Below are positions 9,447-22,713 of a DNA stretch of 64,000 nucleotides, in pieces. The first letter of the stretch is position 1; each line of letters opens with the position of its first letter. A program made the translations under genes and the position numbers. The stretch covers positions 372,001-436,000 of the forward strand of contig NZ_BAMT01000002.1 of assembly GCF_000617925.1 (NCBI RefSeq), read 5' to 3'. The notes under the pieces were generated by a model that was not told the origin of the DNA, searched no databases, and was given only the letters and a program-made list of their open reading frames with translations. Origin of the DNA: Methylobacillus glycogenes JCM 2850. GTDB lineage: Bacteria; Pseudomonadota; Gammaproteobacteria; Burkholderiales; Methylophilaceae.

Positions 9447-10454
9447 ATGCTTGAATCCGTTATTGATATTCGCGGCCTGGACAATGCCGAGCGCAGCAAG
9501 GTGCAGGCGCGTGCCGAAGCACCGCAACGCTGGACAGTTGATGAAATTGTCGCCTTGTTTGAATTGCCTTTTGCAGACCTGATGCACCAGGCGCAGACCG
9601 TGCACAGAGAGAATTTTGACCCCAATGGTGTGCAAGTCAGCACCTTGCTTTCCATCAAGACGGGTGGCTGTTCCGAGGATTGCGGTTATTGCCCGCAAGC
9701 CGCGCGTTATCACACCGATGTGGAAAAGCAGGATTTGATGCAGCTGGAAGAAGTGCTGGCAGCCGCACGTGCCGCCAAGGAAAACGGCGCTAGCCGCTTC
9801 TGTATGGGTGCTGCCTGGCGTAGCCCCAAGCAGCGTGACCTGGAACCTGTGCTGAAGATGATTCAAGAGGTGAAGGCCATGGGTTTGGAAACCTGCGCCA
9901 CGCTGGGCATGTTGAAAGATGGTCAGGCTGAGCAGCTCAAGGATGCGGGCCTGGACTACTACAACCACAATCTCGACACCGCGCCTGAATACTACGGCGA
10001 TGTGATTACTACGCGTACCTACCAGGACCGTCTGGATACTCTGGATAGAGTGCGTAATGTGGATATCAACGTTTGCTGCGGCGGCATCATAGGCATGGGC
10101 GAATCCCGTCCCCAGCGCGCTGGCCTGCTGGCGCAGTTGGCCAATATGGAACGTCCACCTGAAAGTGTGCCCATCAATCTGCTGACGCAGGTGGAAGGCA
10201 CGCCTATGTATGGTACCGATGAGCTTGATCCGTTTGAATTTGTGCGCACCATTGCGGCTGCGCGTATCACCATGCCGCAAAGCTTTGTGCGTCTTTCAGC
10301 TGGTCGTCAGAGCATGCATGAAGGCATACAGGCTTTATGCTTCCTGGCAGGTGCCAATTCCATCTTCTATGGTGAGAAATTGCTGACTACAGGCAACCCT
10401 GAAGCCGAGGCGGACAAGGCCTTGTTCGGCAAGCTGGGTATACATCCGCTGTAA
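9447..10454 (+). CDS. bioB: Biotin synthase BioB
   Basis: This 335-residue radical-SAM enzyme inserts sulfur into dethiobiotin, the last step of biotin synthesis. The SAM-binding 4Fe-4S cluster motif C75-x3-C79-x2-C82 lies in [14 protein letters not shown]. The conserved blocks [28 protein letters not shown] and RLSAGRQ, the last carrying the Arg ligand of the 2Fe-2S cluster, are all present. The ATG at 9447 is chosen because AAGGAA lies seven bases upstream and it matches the family N-terminus. It is the first recognisable gene of the plus-strand run bioB-F-H-C-D. Confidence 0.97.
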   Translation: MLESVIDIRGLDNAERSKVQARAEAPQRWTVDEIVALFELPFADLMHQAQTVHRENFDPNGVQVSTLLSIKTGGCSEDCGYCPQAARYHTDVEKQDLMQLEEVLAAARAAKENGASRFCMGAAWRSPKQRDLEPVLKMIQEVKAMGLETCATLGMLKDGQAEQLKDAGLDYYNHNLDTAPEYYGDVITTRTYQDRLDTLDRVRNVDINVCCGGIIGMGESRPQRAGLLAQLANMERPPESVPINLLTQVEGTPMYGTDELDPFEFVRTIAAARITMPQSFVRLSAGRQSMHEGIQALCFLAGANSIFYGEKLLTTGNPEAEADKALFGKLGIHPL

Positions 10455-10456
10455 GC

Positions 10457-11647
10457 ATGTCCATGCAGATGCAATCCAGCCCGGCTGGGGATATGTTGCA
10501 GGGATTGCACTTGGAACTGGCGCAGCGCGCAGAACAGGGTTTGCTGCGCCAGCGTCGCATGCTGCAAGGCATGCAGGGCGCGCATGTCGTCATTAACGGT
10601 AAGCGCTTGCTCTCTTTTTGCAGCAATGACTATCTAGGCCTGGCCAGCCATCCCGCATTGATCTCCGCGATGTCAGAAGCCGCCCAGCAATATGGTGCGG
10701 GCAGTGGTGCCTCGCATCTGGTCACCGGGCATCAAACTGCCCATGAAGTGCTGGAGCAGCGCTTGCAGCAATTCATGGCTGTGCCTGCGGTGTTGCTGTT
10801 CAGCACGGGTTATATGGCCAATCTGGGCATCATCACCGCCTTGTGTGGTCGTGATGATGAAATCTTTGCTGATAAGCTCAACCACGCTTCGCTTAACGAT
10901 GCCGCGGTACTGTCACGTGCCAGCCTCAAGCGTTATGCGCATAACGACATCACTAGCCTGGAGCGCTTGCTGGCGCAAAGTAGCGCCAGGCGCAAGCTGG
11001 TGGTCGCTGATGCCGTGTTCAGCATGGATGGGGATATTGCCCCCGTACCTGCGCTGCTGGCACTGTGCGAACGTTACGATGCCTACCTGATGCTGGATGA
11101 TGCCCATGGCTTTGGCGTGCTTGGTGCAAAGGGTCGCGGCATTCTCGAACATTTCAATCTCAGTTCGCCACGCATTATCTATATGGCAACCCTGGGCAAG
11201 GCCGCTGGTAGTGCGGGTGCTTTTGTTGCGGCTGAGCAGGTGGTGATTGATTATTTGCTACAGTCAGCCAGGTCGTATATTTACACCACAGCCAGCCCGG
11301 CACCTGTGGCGGCGGCAGCACTGGCTGGTGTAGATATCATTTCTTCCGAGCCGCAGCGGCGTCAAGATTTGCAGCAATTGATCACCTATTTGCAGCAGCA
11401 CTGCCAGCTGCAGCGTTGGCAGCTCTTGCCCTCGAATACTGCAATACAACCCATCATCATAGGCAGCAATGATGAGGCTTTGCGCGTAAGTAAGCACTTG
11501 CAGGAGCACGGTATTCTGGTGGCTGCCATCCGTCCGCCTACCGTGCCCAAGGGCACAGCCAGGTTGCGTATTTCGCTTTCGGCCCAGCATACAGAACAAG
11601 ATGTAGCGCATCTGCTGAATGCTTTACATGAGATAGAGGTCGCATGA
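10457..11647 (+). CDS. bioF: 8-amino-7-oxononanoate synthase BioF
   Basis: This is a 396-residue PLP-dependent alpha-oxoamine synthase that condenses pimeloyl-ACP/CoA with alanine. The signatures are FCSNDYLGLA, the glycine-rich GAGSGASHLVTG, DDAHGFGVLG, and the PLP-binding Lys248 in ATLGKAAGSAG. It starts two bases after the bioB stop and overlaps bioH by four bases (ATGA), consistent with translational coupling. Its length agrees with the family norm of about 385-400. Confidence 0.96.
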   Translation: MSMQMQSSPAGDMLQGLHLELAQRAEQGLLRQRRMLQGMQGAHVVINGKRLLSFCSNDYLGLASHPALISAMSEAAQQYGAGSGASHLVTGHQTAHEVLEQRLQQFMAVPAVLLFSTGYMANLGIITALCGRDDEIFADKLNHASLNDAAVLSRASLKRYAHNDITSLERLLAQSSARRKLVVADAVFSMDGDIAPVPALLALCERYDAYLMLDDAHGFGVLGAKGRGILEHFNLSSPRIIYMATLGKAAGSAGAFVAAEQVVIDYLLQSARSYIYTTASPAPVAAAALAGVDIISSEPQRRQDLQQLITYLQQHCQLQRWQLLPSNTAIQPIIIGSNDEALRVSKHLQEHGILVAAIRPPTVPKGTARLRISLSAQHTEQDVAHLLNALHEIEVA

Positions 11648-12459
11648 GTGCTTTACAGCCAGCAACGCCTTTGCATATAGACATCAAAGGCCAAGGCCCA
11701 GCCCTGGTACTGATTCATGGCTGGGGCATGCATGGTGGCGTCTGGCAGCCTTTGCTCAAGCGCCTGTCTGCGCATTTCACCCTGCATGTGATTGACCTGC
11801 CCGGTATGGGTTTGAGCCAGAGCGCAATTGCGACTGATCTGGACGAAATGGTTGCGGCCATAGTGCCGCAGTTGCCGGAAAAATCTCATCTTCTGGGTTG
11901 GTCACTGGGCGGGCTGGTGGCCATGCGTATTGCCAACCGTTACCCGCAGCGCGTGAACAAGCTAGTGCTGGTGGGCAGTACGCCGCGCTTTATCAACACC
12001 GCAGAGGATGCCGTGCAACCCTGGCAGTTTGGCATGCAGGCCAGCGTGTTTGAAAAATTCGCCCGCCAGGTGGAGGCAGATTATGCGGCCACACTGCTTA
12101 AATTCCTTACCCTGCAATGCATGGGCGCGGATGATGCCAGAAGCACGATCAAGCAACTGCGGGTTGCCATCGCTGCACGCCCAGAACCTTCGTCATTAAC
12201 GCTGCAAGCGGCGCTGGATGTGCTGCTGAATAATGACCTGCGCCCCTTGCTGGCTAGCCTGACTTTACCCGTGTTACTGATTCATGGTGACCGCGATACC
12301 TTGGCTCCGGTACAAGCCGCGCACTGGCTGGCGCAGCATCTGGCGCACGCCCAGCTTAGGGTGATTGCTGGTGCTGGTCACGCACCTTTTCTTTCCCATC
12401 AGCAGGCTTTCACCACCGCCTTGCTGGATTTTCTGCAGACAGCCCCAAACGCTACATGA
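11644..12459 (+). CDS. bioH: Pimeloyl-ACP methyl ester carboxylesterase BioH
   Basis: The 271-residue alpha/beta hydrolase removes the methyl group from pimeloyl-ACP methyl ester and so ends the BioC-BioH stage of pimelate synthesis. The oxyanion region is LIHGWGMHGGVW, and the nucleophile elbow GWSLGG carries Ser87. The probable acid is Asp218 in HGDRDTLAP and the base is His246 in GAGHAPF. It overlaps bioF and bioC by four bases each. Embedding bioH between bioF and bioC is common outside the enterobacteria and confirms its role. Confidence 0.94.
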   Translation: MSALQPATPLHIDIKGQGPALVLIHGWGMHGGVWQPLLKRLSAHFTLHVIDLPGMGLSQSAIATDLDEMVAAIVPQLPEKSHLLGWSLGGLVAMRIANRYPQRVNKLVLVGSTPRFINTAEDAVQPWQFGMQASVFEKFARQVEADYAATLLKFLTLQCMGADDARSTIKQLRVAIAARPEPSSLTLQAALDVLLNNDLRPLLASLTLPVLLIHGDRDTLAPVQAAHWLAQHLAHAQLRVIAGAGHAPFLSHQQAFTTALLDFLQTAPNAT

Positions 12460-13334
12460 GCGATCAATACCATATAGATAAGGCCAGAGTCAGGGCCTCT
12501 TTTCATAGAGCCGCTGGCAGCTATGATGCCGCCGCCATACTGCAACAGGAAATCCGCGCCCGCATGCTGGATAGGCTGCAATTGGTCAAACTGGCACCTA
12601 CACGCATTCTTGATGCAGGCTGTGGCACTGGCCATGCCAGTGTGGCTCTGGGCAAGCGCTATGCGGGCAGTGAAGTGATTTCTCTGGACATTGCCCTGGG
12701 CATGCTGCAACAGACCTTGCGTCATTATCCCTTGCTGAAACGTTTACTCGGTAACAAGGCCCCAGCCGCCATCTGCGCCGATATTGAGCAACTGCCACTA
12801 CAGGCGGGCAGTGTGGATCTGGCCTGGTCCAATGTCGCCATTCAATGGTGTAATGATCTGGATCAGGCGTTTGGCGAATTTCACAGAGTGTTGCGGCCAG
12901 AAGGCCTGCTGATGTTCAGCACCTTTGGCCCGGACACGCTCAAGGAGTTGCGCGCCGCCTCTGGCGATGGCCATGTGCATGTCAGCCGCTTTATTGATAT
13001 GCATGATATAGGCGACGCGCTGGTGCGGGCTGGCTTTGCTGATCCGGTACTGGATGTGGAACGCTTTGTGCTGACCTATGATGACGTCATGGCGGTGATG
13101 CGTGATCTCAAGGCCATAGGCGCGCACAACGCATCGGCAGGCCGTCCGCGCGGTTTGTTAGGCCGAGGCTTCCTCGCACGCCTGGCTGAGGCCTATGAGC
13201 AATTCCGCGATCAAGGCAAACTGCCTGCGACTTATGAAGTCGTTTATGGCCATGCCTGGAAACCCGCGCAGCCGCGTCATGCTCATGCTAGTGATACGGC
13301 CGCAGTGACTTTCCACCCTCGAAAAAAAACCTGA
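12456..13334 (+). CDS. bioC: Malonyl-ACP O-methyltransferase BioC
   Basis: The 292-residue class I SAM methyltransferase has motif I in [12 protein letters not shown], the acidic SLDIALGML after strand 2, and [19 protein letters not shown]. The last stretch is typical of BioC and distinguishes it from UbiE/UbiG. It methylates malonyl-ACP so that the ester can be elongated by the fatty acid machinery. It begins within the bioH stop (ATGA) and is followed after 11 bases by bioD. Confidence 0.94.
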   Translation: MSDQYHIDKARVRASFHRAAGSYDAAAILQQEIRARMLDRLQLVKLAPTRILDAGCGTGHASVALGKRYAGSEVISLDIALGMLQQTLRHYPLLKRLLGNKAPAAICADIEQLPLQAGSVDLAWSNVAIQWCNDLDQAFGEFHRVLRPEGLLMFSTFGPDTLKELRAASGDGHVHVSRFIDMHDIGDALVRAGFADPVLDVERFVLTYDDVMAVMRDLKAIGAHNASAGRPRGLLGRGFLARLAEAYEQFRDQGKLPATYEVVYGHAWKPAQPRHAHASDTAAVTFHPRKKT

Positions 13335-13345
13335 GAAGCAATATC

Positions 13346-14014
13346 ATGAAATGCGCTTATTTTGTCACCGGCACCGATACTGGCGTGGGCAAGACCACCA
13401 TCTCCAGTGCACTGGTGCATCAGTTTGCGGCGCTGGGTTTGCGCAGTGTGGGGATGAAGCCTGTGGCTTCTGGCTGTATCTTGCAGGATGACGTGCTGTT
13501 GTCTGAGGATGTGCAACAACTCAAGGCCGCCAGTAATCTGACGCTGCCGCTGAGCGATATCAATCCCTATGCCTTTGAGCCTGCCATTGCTCCGCATATT
13601 GCCGCCAGCCAGGCGGGCGCAGAGATAGAGCTGGGCGTGATACAGGCCGCCTATGCGCGCTTGGAGGCTGCAGCTGATGTGGTGATTGTCGAGGGCGTAG
13701 GCGGGTTCCGCGTGCCGCTGAATGATACTTTAGACACAGCCGATCTAGCCGTGGCGCTAGGCCTGCCTGTGATTCTGGTGGTGGGTTTGCGTCTGGGCTG
13801 TATCAATCATGCCCTGCTCACAGCAGAGGCTATTGCCGCGCGTGGTTTGACCCTGGCAGGCTGGATAGCCAATCGCATAGACTGCCATGAGCATGCAAGA
13901 AGAAAACTTGCAGGCCTTGCGCCTGCGCTTGCAGGCACCTTGTCTGGGTGTGGTGCCTGGGTGGCGGCGGGTGATTTTACGGAGATAGATACTGAGCTTG
14001 TTGCTCAGCTTTAA
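13346..14014 (+). CDS. bioD: Dethiobiotin synthetase BioD
   Basis: The 222-residue P-loop enzyme closes the ureido ring of dethiobiotin using ATP and CO2. It shows the P-loop [10 protein letters not shown], then MKPVASG, and [14 protein letters not shown], as in the family. It is the last gene of the bio cluster. No bioA is present in this window; the aminotransferase step must be encoded elsewhere. The gene converges on nadD with only 46 bases between them. Confidence 0.95.
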   Translation: MKCAYFVTGTDTGVGKTTISSALVHQFAALGLRSVGMKPVASGCILQDDVLLSEDVQQLKAASNLTLPLSDINPYAFEPAIAPHIAASQAGAEIELGVIQAAYARLEAAADVVIVEGVGGFRVPLNDTLDTADLAVALGLPVILVVGLRLGCINHALLTAEAIAARGLTLAGWIANRIDCHEHARRKLAGLAPALAGTLSGCGAWVAAGDFTEIDTELVAQL

Positions 14015-14025
14015 ATCTGACTTTC

Positions 14026-14050
14026 CTGGCATGCAGGCTCTCTATGCCAG
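14026..14050. terminator. Weak hairpin between convergent bioD and nadD
   Basis: CTGGCAT (14026-14032) and ATGCCAG (14044-14050) form a seven-base-pair stem around an 11-base loop. There is no long T tract. It lies between two convergent genes and may act as a weak terminator. A second short stem, CTGAGC/GCTCAG, lies inside the end of bioD at about 13992-14008. Confidence 0.3.
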
Positions 14051-14060
14051 CATTTCTCCT

Positions 14061-14717
14061 TCAGCTATACAACTGGTGACGCTGGATATAGTCCAGCACC
14101 GTATCAGGCAGTAGATAACGTGGGCTGGTTCCCTGGCTTAGTTGCTCACGGATTTTAGTCGCTGAGATATCCAATGCGGTGATGTGGGCAAAGTAAATGC
14201 AACCAGCCTTACTATTCTGCAATGCGGCTACGTCCTTGACCTCATGCTGCTGAATCAGCGCGGTTAAGTCAGCCGATTCAATAACTTGCTGCGCCCCAGG
14301 GCGACTGGCGACTATGATATGCGCATGTTTGAGCAAGTCCTGCCAGCGGTGCCAGGTGGGCAAGCCAGCAAAAGCATCTTGTCCTAGCAGTAAACACAGC
14401 CCGGCTTCTGCTGCGAGCTCACGTGCGATCTCCTGCAAGCTATCCACAGTATAAGAATAGCCTTCGCGTTTAAGCTCACGAGTATCGAGAGTGAAGCGGG
14501 GATTGTGCTCTATGGCCAGCGCCACCATGTCAGCGCGTTGTGCCGCAGAGCTGCCAGGCTGGGGGCGGTGCGGTGGTATTGCAGCGGGGATAAAGCGTAC
14601 TTCGCTTAAGCCCAGTGTGGTCGCCAGCTCTTCTGCCATACGCAGGTGGGCATGGTGTATGGGGTCGAAAGTGCCGCCCATGAGGCCTATCAGGGGAAAT
14701 GGCACTGATAGGCTCAT
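14061..14717 (-). CDS. nadD: Nicotinate-nucleotide adenylyltransferase NadD
   Basis: The 218-residue enzyme adenylates nicotinate mononucleotide in NAD synthesis. The nucleotidyltransferase signature GGTFDPIHHAHL (HxGH-type) is at the N-terminus and ISATKIREQ (ISSTxxR-type) near the C-terminus. It is the last gene of the minus-strand group leuS-lptE-holA-proA-nadD. In many betaproteobacteria rsfS and rlmH follow nadD; here the bio operon ends instead, so that linkage is broken. Confidence 0.95.
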   Translation of the reverse strand: MSLSVPFPLIGLMGGTFDPIHHAHLRMAEELATTLGLSEVRFIPAAIPPHRPQPGSSAAQRADMVALAIEHNPRFTLDTRELKREGYSYTVDSLQEIARELAAEAGLCLLLGQDAFAGLPTWHRWQDLLKHAHIIVASRPGAQQVIESADLTALIQQHEVKDVAALQNSKAGCIYFAHITALDISATKIREQLSQGTSPRYLLPDTVLDYIQRHQLYS

Positions 14718-14754
14718 AGGGTGATCAATGATGGGCTATTGAGGACAGGCAGGC

Positions 14755-16013
14755 TCAGGCGCGTACCTGGCCGTCACCCAGCACTATGTACTTGAGGCTG
14801 GTCAGGCCATCCAGACCCACAGGGCCGCGGGCATGCAGCTTGTCGGTGGAGATGCCGATTTCAGCACCCAGGCCATATTCAAAGCCATCGGCAAAGCGTG
14901 TAGAAGCGTTGACGATGACGCTGCTGGAATCCACCTCGCGCAAGAACTGCCGCGCGTTGGTGTAGTTCTCGGTGACGATGGCTTCGGTGTGCTGTGAGGA
15001 GTATTTGTTGATATGCTCTATGGCCTCATCGACATCCGCTACTACCTTGACCGAGATAATCGCTGCCAGGTATTCGGTGTAGTAATCCTCTTCGCTCGCA
15101 GGTTTGGCATTGGCAACCAATGCCTGCGTCTCTGCACAGCCGCGAATCTCAATGCCTTTGCTGGTCAGCATGGCAGCCAGAGGTGGCAGGGCAGTGGCCG
15201 CAATACTACGCGCGACCAGCAAGGATTCTGCCGTATTGCAGGTGCCCAGGCGCTGGGTCTTGGAGTTTTCCAGAATGCGCTCGGCCTTGTCCAGATCAGC
15301 GCTTTCATCCACGTAGACATGGCAATTGCCATCCAGATGCTTGATCACAGGAATGCGCGCCTCGTTGGAAATGCGCTCAATCAGGCCTTTACCACCGCGT
15401 GGCACAATCACGTCCACATAGTCTTTCATGGTGATGAGCTCACCCACGGCAGCGCGGTCTGTTGTGGCGACCACTTGCACGGCTGCTTCTGGCAGGCCTG
15501 CGGCGCGCAGGCCTTCATGCACCAGCTCAGCCAGCACACGGTTGCACTCTATGGCCTCTGAGCCACCACGCAGGATGGCGGCATTGCCGGACTTGATGCA
15601 CAAGCCAGCAGCGTCAGCGGTGACGTTAGGCCTGGCTTCATAGATGATGCCAATCACGCCCAGGGGTACGCGCATTTTGCCGATCTGAATACCAGAAGGG
15701 CGATACTTGAAATCCGACATTTCACCAATCGGGTCTGGCAGGCTGGCGATTTGTTCCAGCCTTCGGCCATGGTTTGTATGCCTTTTTCCGAAAGCACCAA
15801 TCTATCCAGCATGGCAGGCTCTAGGCCATTCTTGCGCGCGGCTTCCAGATCGGCAGCATTGGCTTGCAACAGCGCTGAGTGCTCGCGGCGTATCGCGCTG
15901 GCGATGGCACGTAGCGCCTGATTTTTGGTATTGGTGCTGGCCTTGGCCATGGCGCGCGATGCCTGGCGTGCCTGTTCACCAAGTTGTTGCATATAGCGTT
16001 TGATATCGTCCAT
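14755..16013 (-). CDS. proA: Gamma-glutamyl phosphate reductase ProA (frameshifted)
   Basis: Repaired length is about 419 residues, normal for ProA, which reduces glutamyl-5-phosphate with NADPH in proline synthesis. The aldehyde-dehydrogenase fold is evident from [33 protein letters not shown] and the catalytic Cys region [16 protein letters not shown] one-base deletion at about 15759 changes frame after TMAEG; adding one base reads [18 protein letters not shown], exactly the family sequence. Both halves are otherwise well conserved, so I treat it as a sequencing error. Confidence 0.93.
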
Positions 16014-16069
16014 TTCCTGCCTTTAATCTCTAACTTGAGCTTAATTGTGGGCTCTAGTATTACAGCTTG

Positions 16070-17083
16070 CTATCTTTTTCCTATGCGCGCGAGGCCAAAG
16101 CACAGACGGGAAATTTCCAGCCAGGGGTCCTGGTGCAGCAAACCCTTGGCGGCCTTGTCTATTTCGCCCAGTTTTTGCAAGGCGGCTTCCAATTGGCGCA
16201 TGCTGAGTCTGGACAATGCACGGCGCACCTGGTTCTGCCGCTCGCCATAAATTCTGGCTTGTTGCATGGCGCTGCTGACATTGCCACCCTGGGTTTCGGC
16301 AAATTTTACCTTGACCAGGCCACGCAGCACCCAGGCCAGCGCACTCATCACCGCCACTGGCTGCGCACCTTCTTCGCGCAGGCCTTGCAGTATGCGTACC
16401 GTATGTTCGCTATCGCCAGTTAACACCGCATCACCGAGCTGGAAAGCATCGTAACGCGAGACATTGAGCACGGCAGCGCGGACTTCCGCGCCATCCAGCT
16501 GGCCTGCAGGGTAGAGCAAGCCTAGTTTCTGGATTTCCTGATGTGCAGCCAACAGATTACCTTCAACCTGGTGGGCAATAAACTCCAGGGTGTCCTGATC
16601 GGCTTTCTGCTGCTGCCGGGCCAGTCTTTCGGCTATCCATTGCGGCAGGGCGCTAGGTGCCACTTCCAGCAGGGCCAGCGATACCGCCTGGTTTTCCAAC
16701 GCGGCAAACCAGGCGCTGTTTTTGGCTTCACGCTCCAGCTTGGGCAGGATGATGATGGTGACAGTGTCAGGGATGGCTTCTGCCGCCAAGGCCTGCAATA
16801 CCTTGCTGCCATCCACGCCAGGCTTGCCAGTGGGAATGGCGATTTCGAGGATGCGGCGGCTGGCAAACAGAGAAATAGCCTGACCAAAAGCGGTGACTTG
16901 CTGCCAGTTGAAATGGCGCTCGACCACTAGTTGGGTGCGCTCATCATGGCCTGCCGCTCTGGCTGCCAGACGGATAGCATCCAGGCATTCACGCTGGGCC
17001 AGTGGCTCATCCCCCATTAATACATAGAGCGGTGCCAGGCCTTGCTTGAGGTGCCGCTCCAGTTCCTGCGGCTTCAGCCTCAT
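16070..17083 (-). CDS. holA: DNA polymerase III delta subunit HolA
   Basis: The 337-residue delta subunit belongs to the clamp loader and opens the beta clamp. It has the N-terminal PLYVLMGDEPLAQRE stretch, the central AAA+-like domain with LEIAIPTGKPG, and the C-terminal collar region (QNQVRRAL...LLHQDPWLEI). The sequence is divergent, as usual for HolA, but the context leuS-lptE-holA is the standard proteobacterial order. Its ATG overlaps the lptE stop by four bases. Confidence 0.92.
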   Translation of the reverse strand: MRLKPQELERHLKQGLAPLYVLMGDEPLAQRECLDAIRLAARAAGHDERTQLVVERHFNWQQVTAFGQAISLFASRRILEIAIPTGKPGVDGSKVLQALAAEAIPDTVTIIILPKLEREAKNSAWFAALENQAVSLALLEVAPSALPQWIAERLARQQQKADQDTLEFIAHQVEGNLLAAHQEIQKLGLLYPAGQLDGAEVRAAVLNVSRYDAFQLGDAVLTGDSEHTVRILQGLREEGAQPVAVMSALAWVLRGLVKVKFAETQGGNVSSAMQQARIYGERQNQVRRALSRLSMRQLEAALQKLGEIDKAAKGLLHQDPWLEISRLCFGLARIGKR

Positions 17084-17631
17084 TCCAGCGTATCGCCTGC
17101 AGTCTCGTCCAGAGAGCGTAAGTCTGCCGCACGCGGCTTGCTCTTGTCTGGCCTGGCTACCATAAGCCTACGCAGTAATTCGCGTACCGAGTCATCTTTC
17201 ATATCGTTGTATAGGCGTTCCTGCTCCAGTTGCTTCGCCAGCAGTTGCGAGTCATCGTAGGTGATTTCGCGACGGTTTTTAATGGTCTGCACATCACCCC
17301 AGACATCGCTGGAGGGATCACGCAAGCGGAAATTGACCGTGTAGAACAACTCGAACTCACGCACCAGACCACGTCCGCTCAAGGACAGAATGCGTTGTTC
17401 CTGGGTTTCGCTGAGGATTTCCAGCAACAGGTCTGCCTCATCAGCAGCGCTAACCACCTTGACCCCATTCACCGCCAGCGAGCGCTTGAACGGCTTGGAG
17501 ATGGAGATGGTTGGCCCTTTTACATACAGGGTGTGGAATTTCAGATCGGCGATGCCGCGCATCTGAAAGCCGCATGCTGACAGGGTCAGCAGCAAGATTG
17601 GCAATATCCAGCGGGCGGCACGCATGCTCAT
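17080..17631 (-). CDS. lptE: LPS-assembly lipoprotein LptE
   Basis: This 183-residue outer-membrane lipoprotein plugs the LptD barrel and takes part in LPS export. A signal peptide ends in the lipobox LSAC with lipidated Cys20, directly followed by GFQMRG, the usual LptE (RlpB) beginning. The C-terminal tail is charged and probably disordered. It starts three bases after leuS ends and overlaps holA. Its partner LptD is also encoded in this window (24.0-26.5 kb). Confidence 0.92.
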   Translation of the reverse strand: MSMRAARWILPILLLTLSACGFQMRGIADLKFHTLYVKGPTISISKPFKRSLAVNGVKVVSAADEADLLLEILSETQEQRILSLSGRGLVREFELFYTVNFRLRDPSSDVWGDVQTIKNRREITYDDSQLLAKQLEQERLYNDMKDDSVRELLRRLMVARPDKSKPRAADLRSLDETAGDTLE

Positions 17632-17634
17632 GTT

Positions 17635-20124
<2,490 letters not shown>

Positions 20125-20222
20125 TTATACCTGAAGGCCCTGGGTTTCCTTGCATGATGACAGGGAAATCCAGGACAGGTATTGGCAGACCTTAGCCTGC
20201 TAATGGTTATGACTTGGTTTTA

Positions 20223-20921
<699 letters not shown>

Positions 20922-20935
20922 TCAGTGACTAGCGC

Positions 20936-21711
20936 TTAAGATGATGAGGCCGCCAGATGGTTGGCGATGGCAACAAACTGCGCCAGGGCCAGGTTCTCAG
21001 CCCGTAGTTGCGGGTCTATGTCCAGTGCGGCAAAGCGTCATCATCCAGCAAGCCTTTTAGGGTGTTACGCAGCGTCTTGCGGCGCTGGGCAAAGGCACTG
21101 GTCACCACCTTGGCAAACAAGGCCTCATCTTTGGCTGGGTAAGGTAATTCGGCATAAGGCACGGCACGCACAAAGGCGGATTCCACCTTGGGGGCAGGGT
21201 CGAATGCTTCAGGCGGCACGGTCAGCAGGTAATCCATCTGCAGCCTGTACTGCAGCATGACGGACAGCCTGCCATAGGCAGCGCTAGAAGCTCTGCCACC
21301 ATGCGTTCCACCACTTCTTTTTGCAGCATGAAGTGCATGTCAATAATGCTGGGCACATTGTCCAGCAGGTGGAACAGGATGGGCGTGGAGATGTTGTAAG
21401 GCAGGTTGCCCACCACGCGCAGCTTGGGCGCGATGCTGCCAAAATCGAACTTGAGGGCATCGCTGGCATGTATGGTCAGCTTGCCTGGCGGATAAGCGGT
21501 TTGCATCCACTCAATGATGTCTCTATCAATCTCCACCACATGCAAGTGCTGCAATTTATCGACCAGCGGGCGCGTCATGGCGCCCAGGCCTGGGCCTATC
21601 TCCACCATGCAGTCAGTGCTATGCGGGCCTATGGCGCTGATCAGGCTGTGAATGATGGCTTGATCAGTGAGGAAGTTCTGGCCAAAACGTTTTTTTTGCG
21701 ATGTGTTTCAT
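20936..21711 (-). CDS. ksgA: 16S rRNA dimethyladenosine transferase KsgA/RsmA (three frameshifts)
   Basis: KsgA dimethylates two adjacent adenines in the 3' terminal hairpin of 16S rRNA. Repaired length is about 258 residues. Recognisable pieces are MKHIAKK...FGQNFL, the SAM motif [11 protein letters not shown], the catalytic [10 protein letters not shown] and the C-terminal [12 protein letters not shown]. Three single-base lesions are needed to explain the frames. One extra base lies in the run of eight T at 21690-21697 (plus strand); seven restores KKRFGQNFL. One base is missing near 21289, where repair restores [16 protein letters not shown]. One is missing near 21031, where repair restores [15 protein letters not shown]. 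It starts five bases after pdxA ends, the conserved lptD-surA-pdxA-ksgA order. Confidence 0.9.
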
Positions 21712-21716
21712 GCGGC

Positions 21717-22706
21717 TTATGTGCGGTGTGTGGCCAGGTCAATGGCCAGTGTGATGGCGCTTAATAAGCTGCCGATATCAATATTGCCTTTACCTGCAAG
21801 GTCCAGCGCCGTGCCGTGATCGACCGAGGTGCGGATAATCGGCAGGCCCAGGGTAACGTTGACGCCTTGACCAAAGCTGGCGTGCTTGAGCACGGGCAGC
21901 CCTTGGTCGTGGAACATGGCCAATACGCAATCACCCTGGGCCAGATTGTGCTGGGTAAACAGCGTGTCTGCAGGGAGTGGCCCCTTGAGCTGCATGCCCT
22001 CCAGGCGTAATTGCTCAAGTACAGGCGTGATGGTCGTGATTTCTTCCATACCCAGATGACCACCTTCGCCCGCATGTGGGTTGAGCCCGGTCACCAGAAT
22101 GCGCGGTTGCGGTATGCCGAATTTATGCACCAGATCGTGATGCAGGATGCGGATAGTGGTAGTCAGGCTGTCACGGGTGATGGCTTCTGCCACCTTGATC
22201 AGCGGCAAATGCGTGGTCGCCAGCGCCACCCTGAGGCTGCCACCCACCAGCATCATGACCACCTGCGGCGTATTGGTACGCTCGGCGAGGAATTCAGTAT
22301 GACCGCTGAAGGCAATGCCTGCATCGTTGATAATGCCTTTGTGCACTGGCGCTGTGACCATGGCGGCAAACTCCTGCGTCATGCAGCCATCTATCGCACT
22401 GGACAAGGTGTTGAGCACGTAAGCACTGTTACGTTGATCCAGCTTGCCAGCCTGCACTGGCACGGCGCTGGGTTGATGTAACACGGTGAGCTTGCCTGAG
22501 CCATTATGCACGCTGATGTTTGCTGGGTTGTAGGCCTGGGTCAGCAAGGGCAGTTGCAGTTGTTGTGCGCGCTCGGTGAGCACGCGCTCGTCTGCCAGAA
22601 TCACCAGCTCGCAGGCCAGCGGCTGGCTTGCGAGCATCACGCAGAGGTCTATCCCTATGCCAGCAGGTTCACCCGCAGTGACGACGATGCGTGGAATGGC
22701 GTTCAA
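21717..22706 (-). CDS. pdxA: 4-hydroxythreonine-4-phosphate dehydrogenase PdxA
   Basis: PdxA oxidises 4-phosphohydroxy-L-threonine in the DXP-dependent pathway to pyridoxal phosphate. The sequence shows VVTAGEPAGIGIDL at the N-terminus, metal-ligand regions HTEFLAERT and LNPHAGEGGHLG, and MFHDQGLPVLKH, all typical. I propose a TTG start at 22706, just after the surA stop, which gives 329 residues, the same length as the E. coli enzyme. An ATG at 22745 in the same frame would overlap surA by some 30 bases and add a tail unlike the family. It is co-transcribed with surA and ksgA. Confidence 0.92.
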   Translation of the reverse strand: MNAIPRIVVTAGEPAGIGIDLCVMLASQPLACELVILADERVLTERAQQLQLPLLTQAYNPANISVHNGSGKLTVLHQPSAVPVQAGKLDQRNSAYVLNTLSSAIDGCMTQEFAAMVTAPVHKGIINDAGIAFSGHTEFLAERTNTPQVVMMLVGGSLRVALATTHLPLIKVAEAITRDSLTTTIRILHHDLVHKFGIPQPRILVTGLNPHAGEGGHLGMEEITTITPVLEQLRLEGMQLKGPLPADTLFTQHNLAQGDCVLAMFHDQGLPVLKHASFGQGVNVTLGLPIIRTSVDHGTALDLAGKGNIDIGSLLSAITLAIDLATHRT

Positions 22707-22713
22707 GGGTGGC

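Noticed and set aside
9441-10280. 279-codon minus-strand open frame opposite bioB
   Set aside because: His- and Gln-rich translation typical of antisense frames; bioB is unambiguous.
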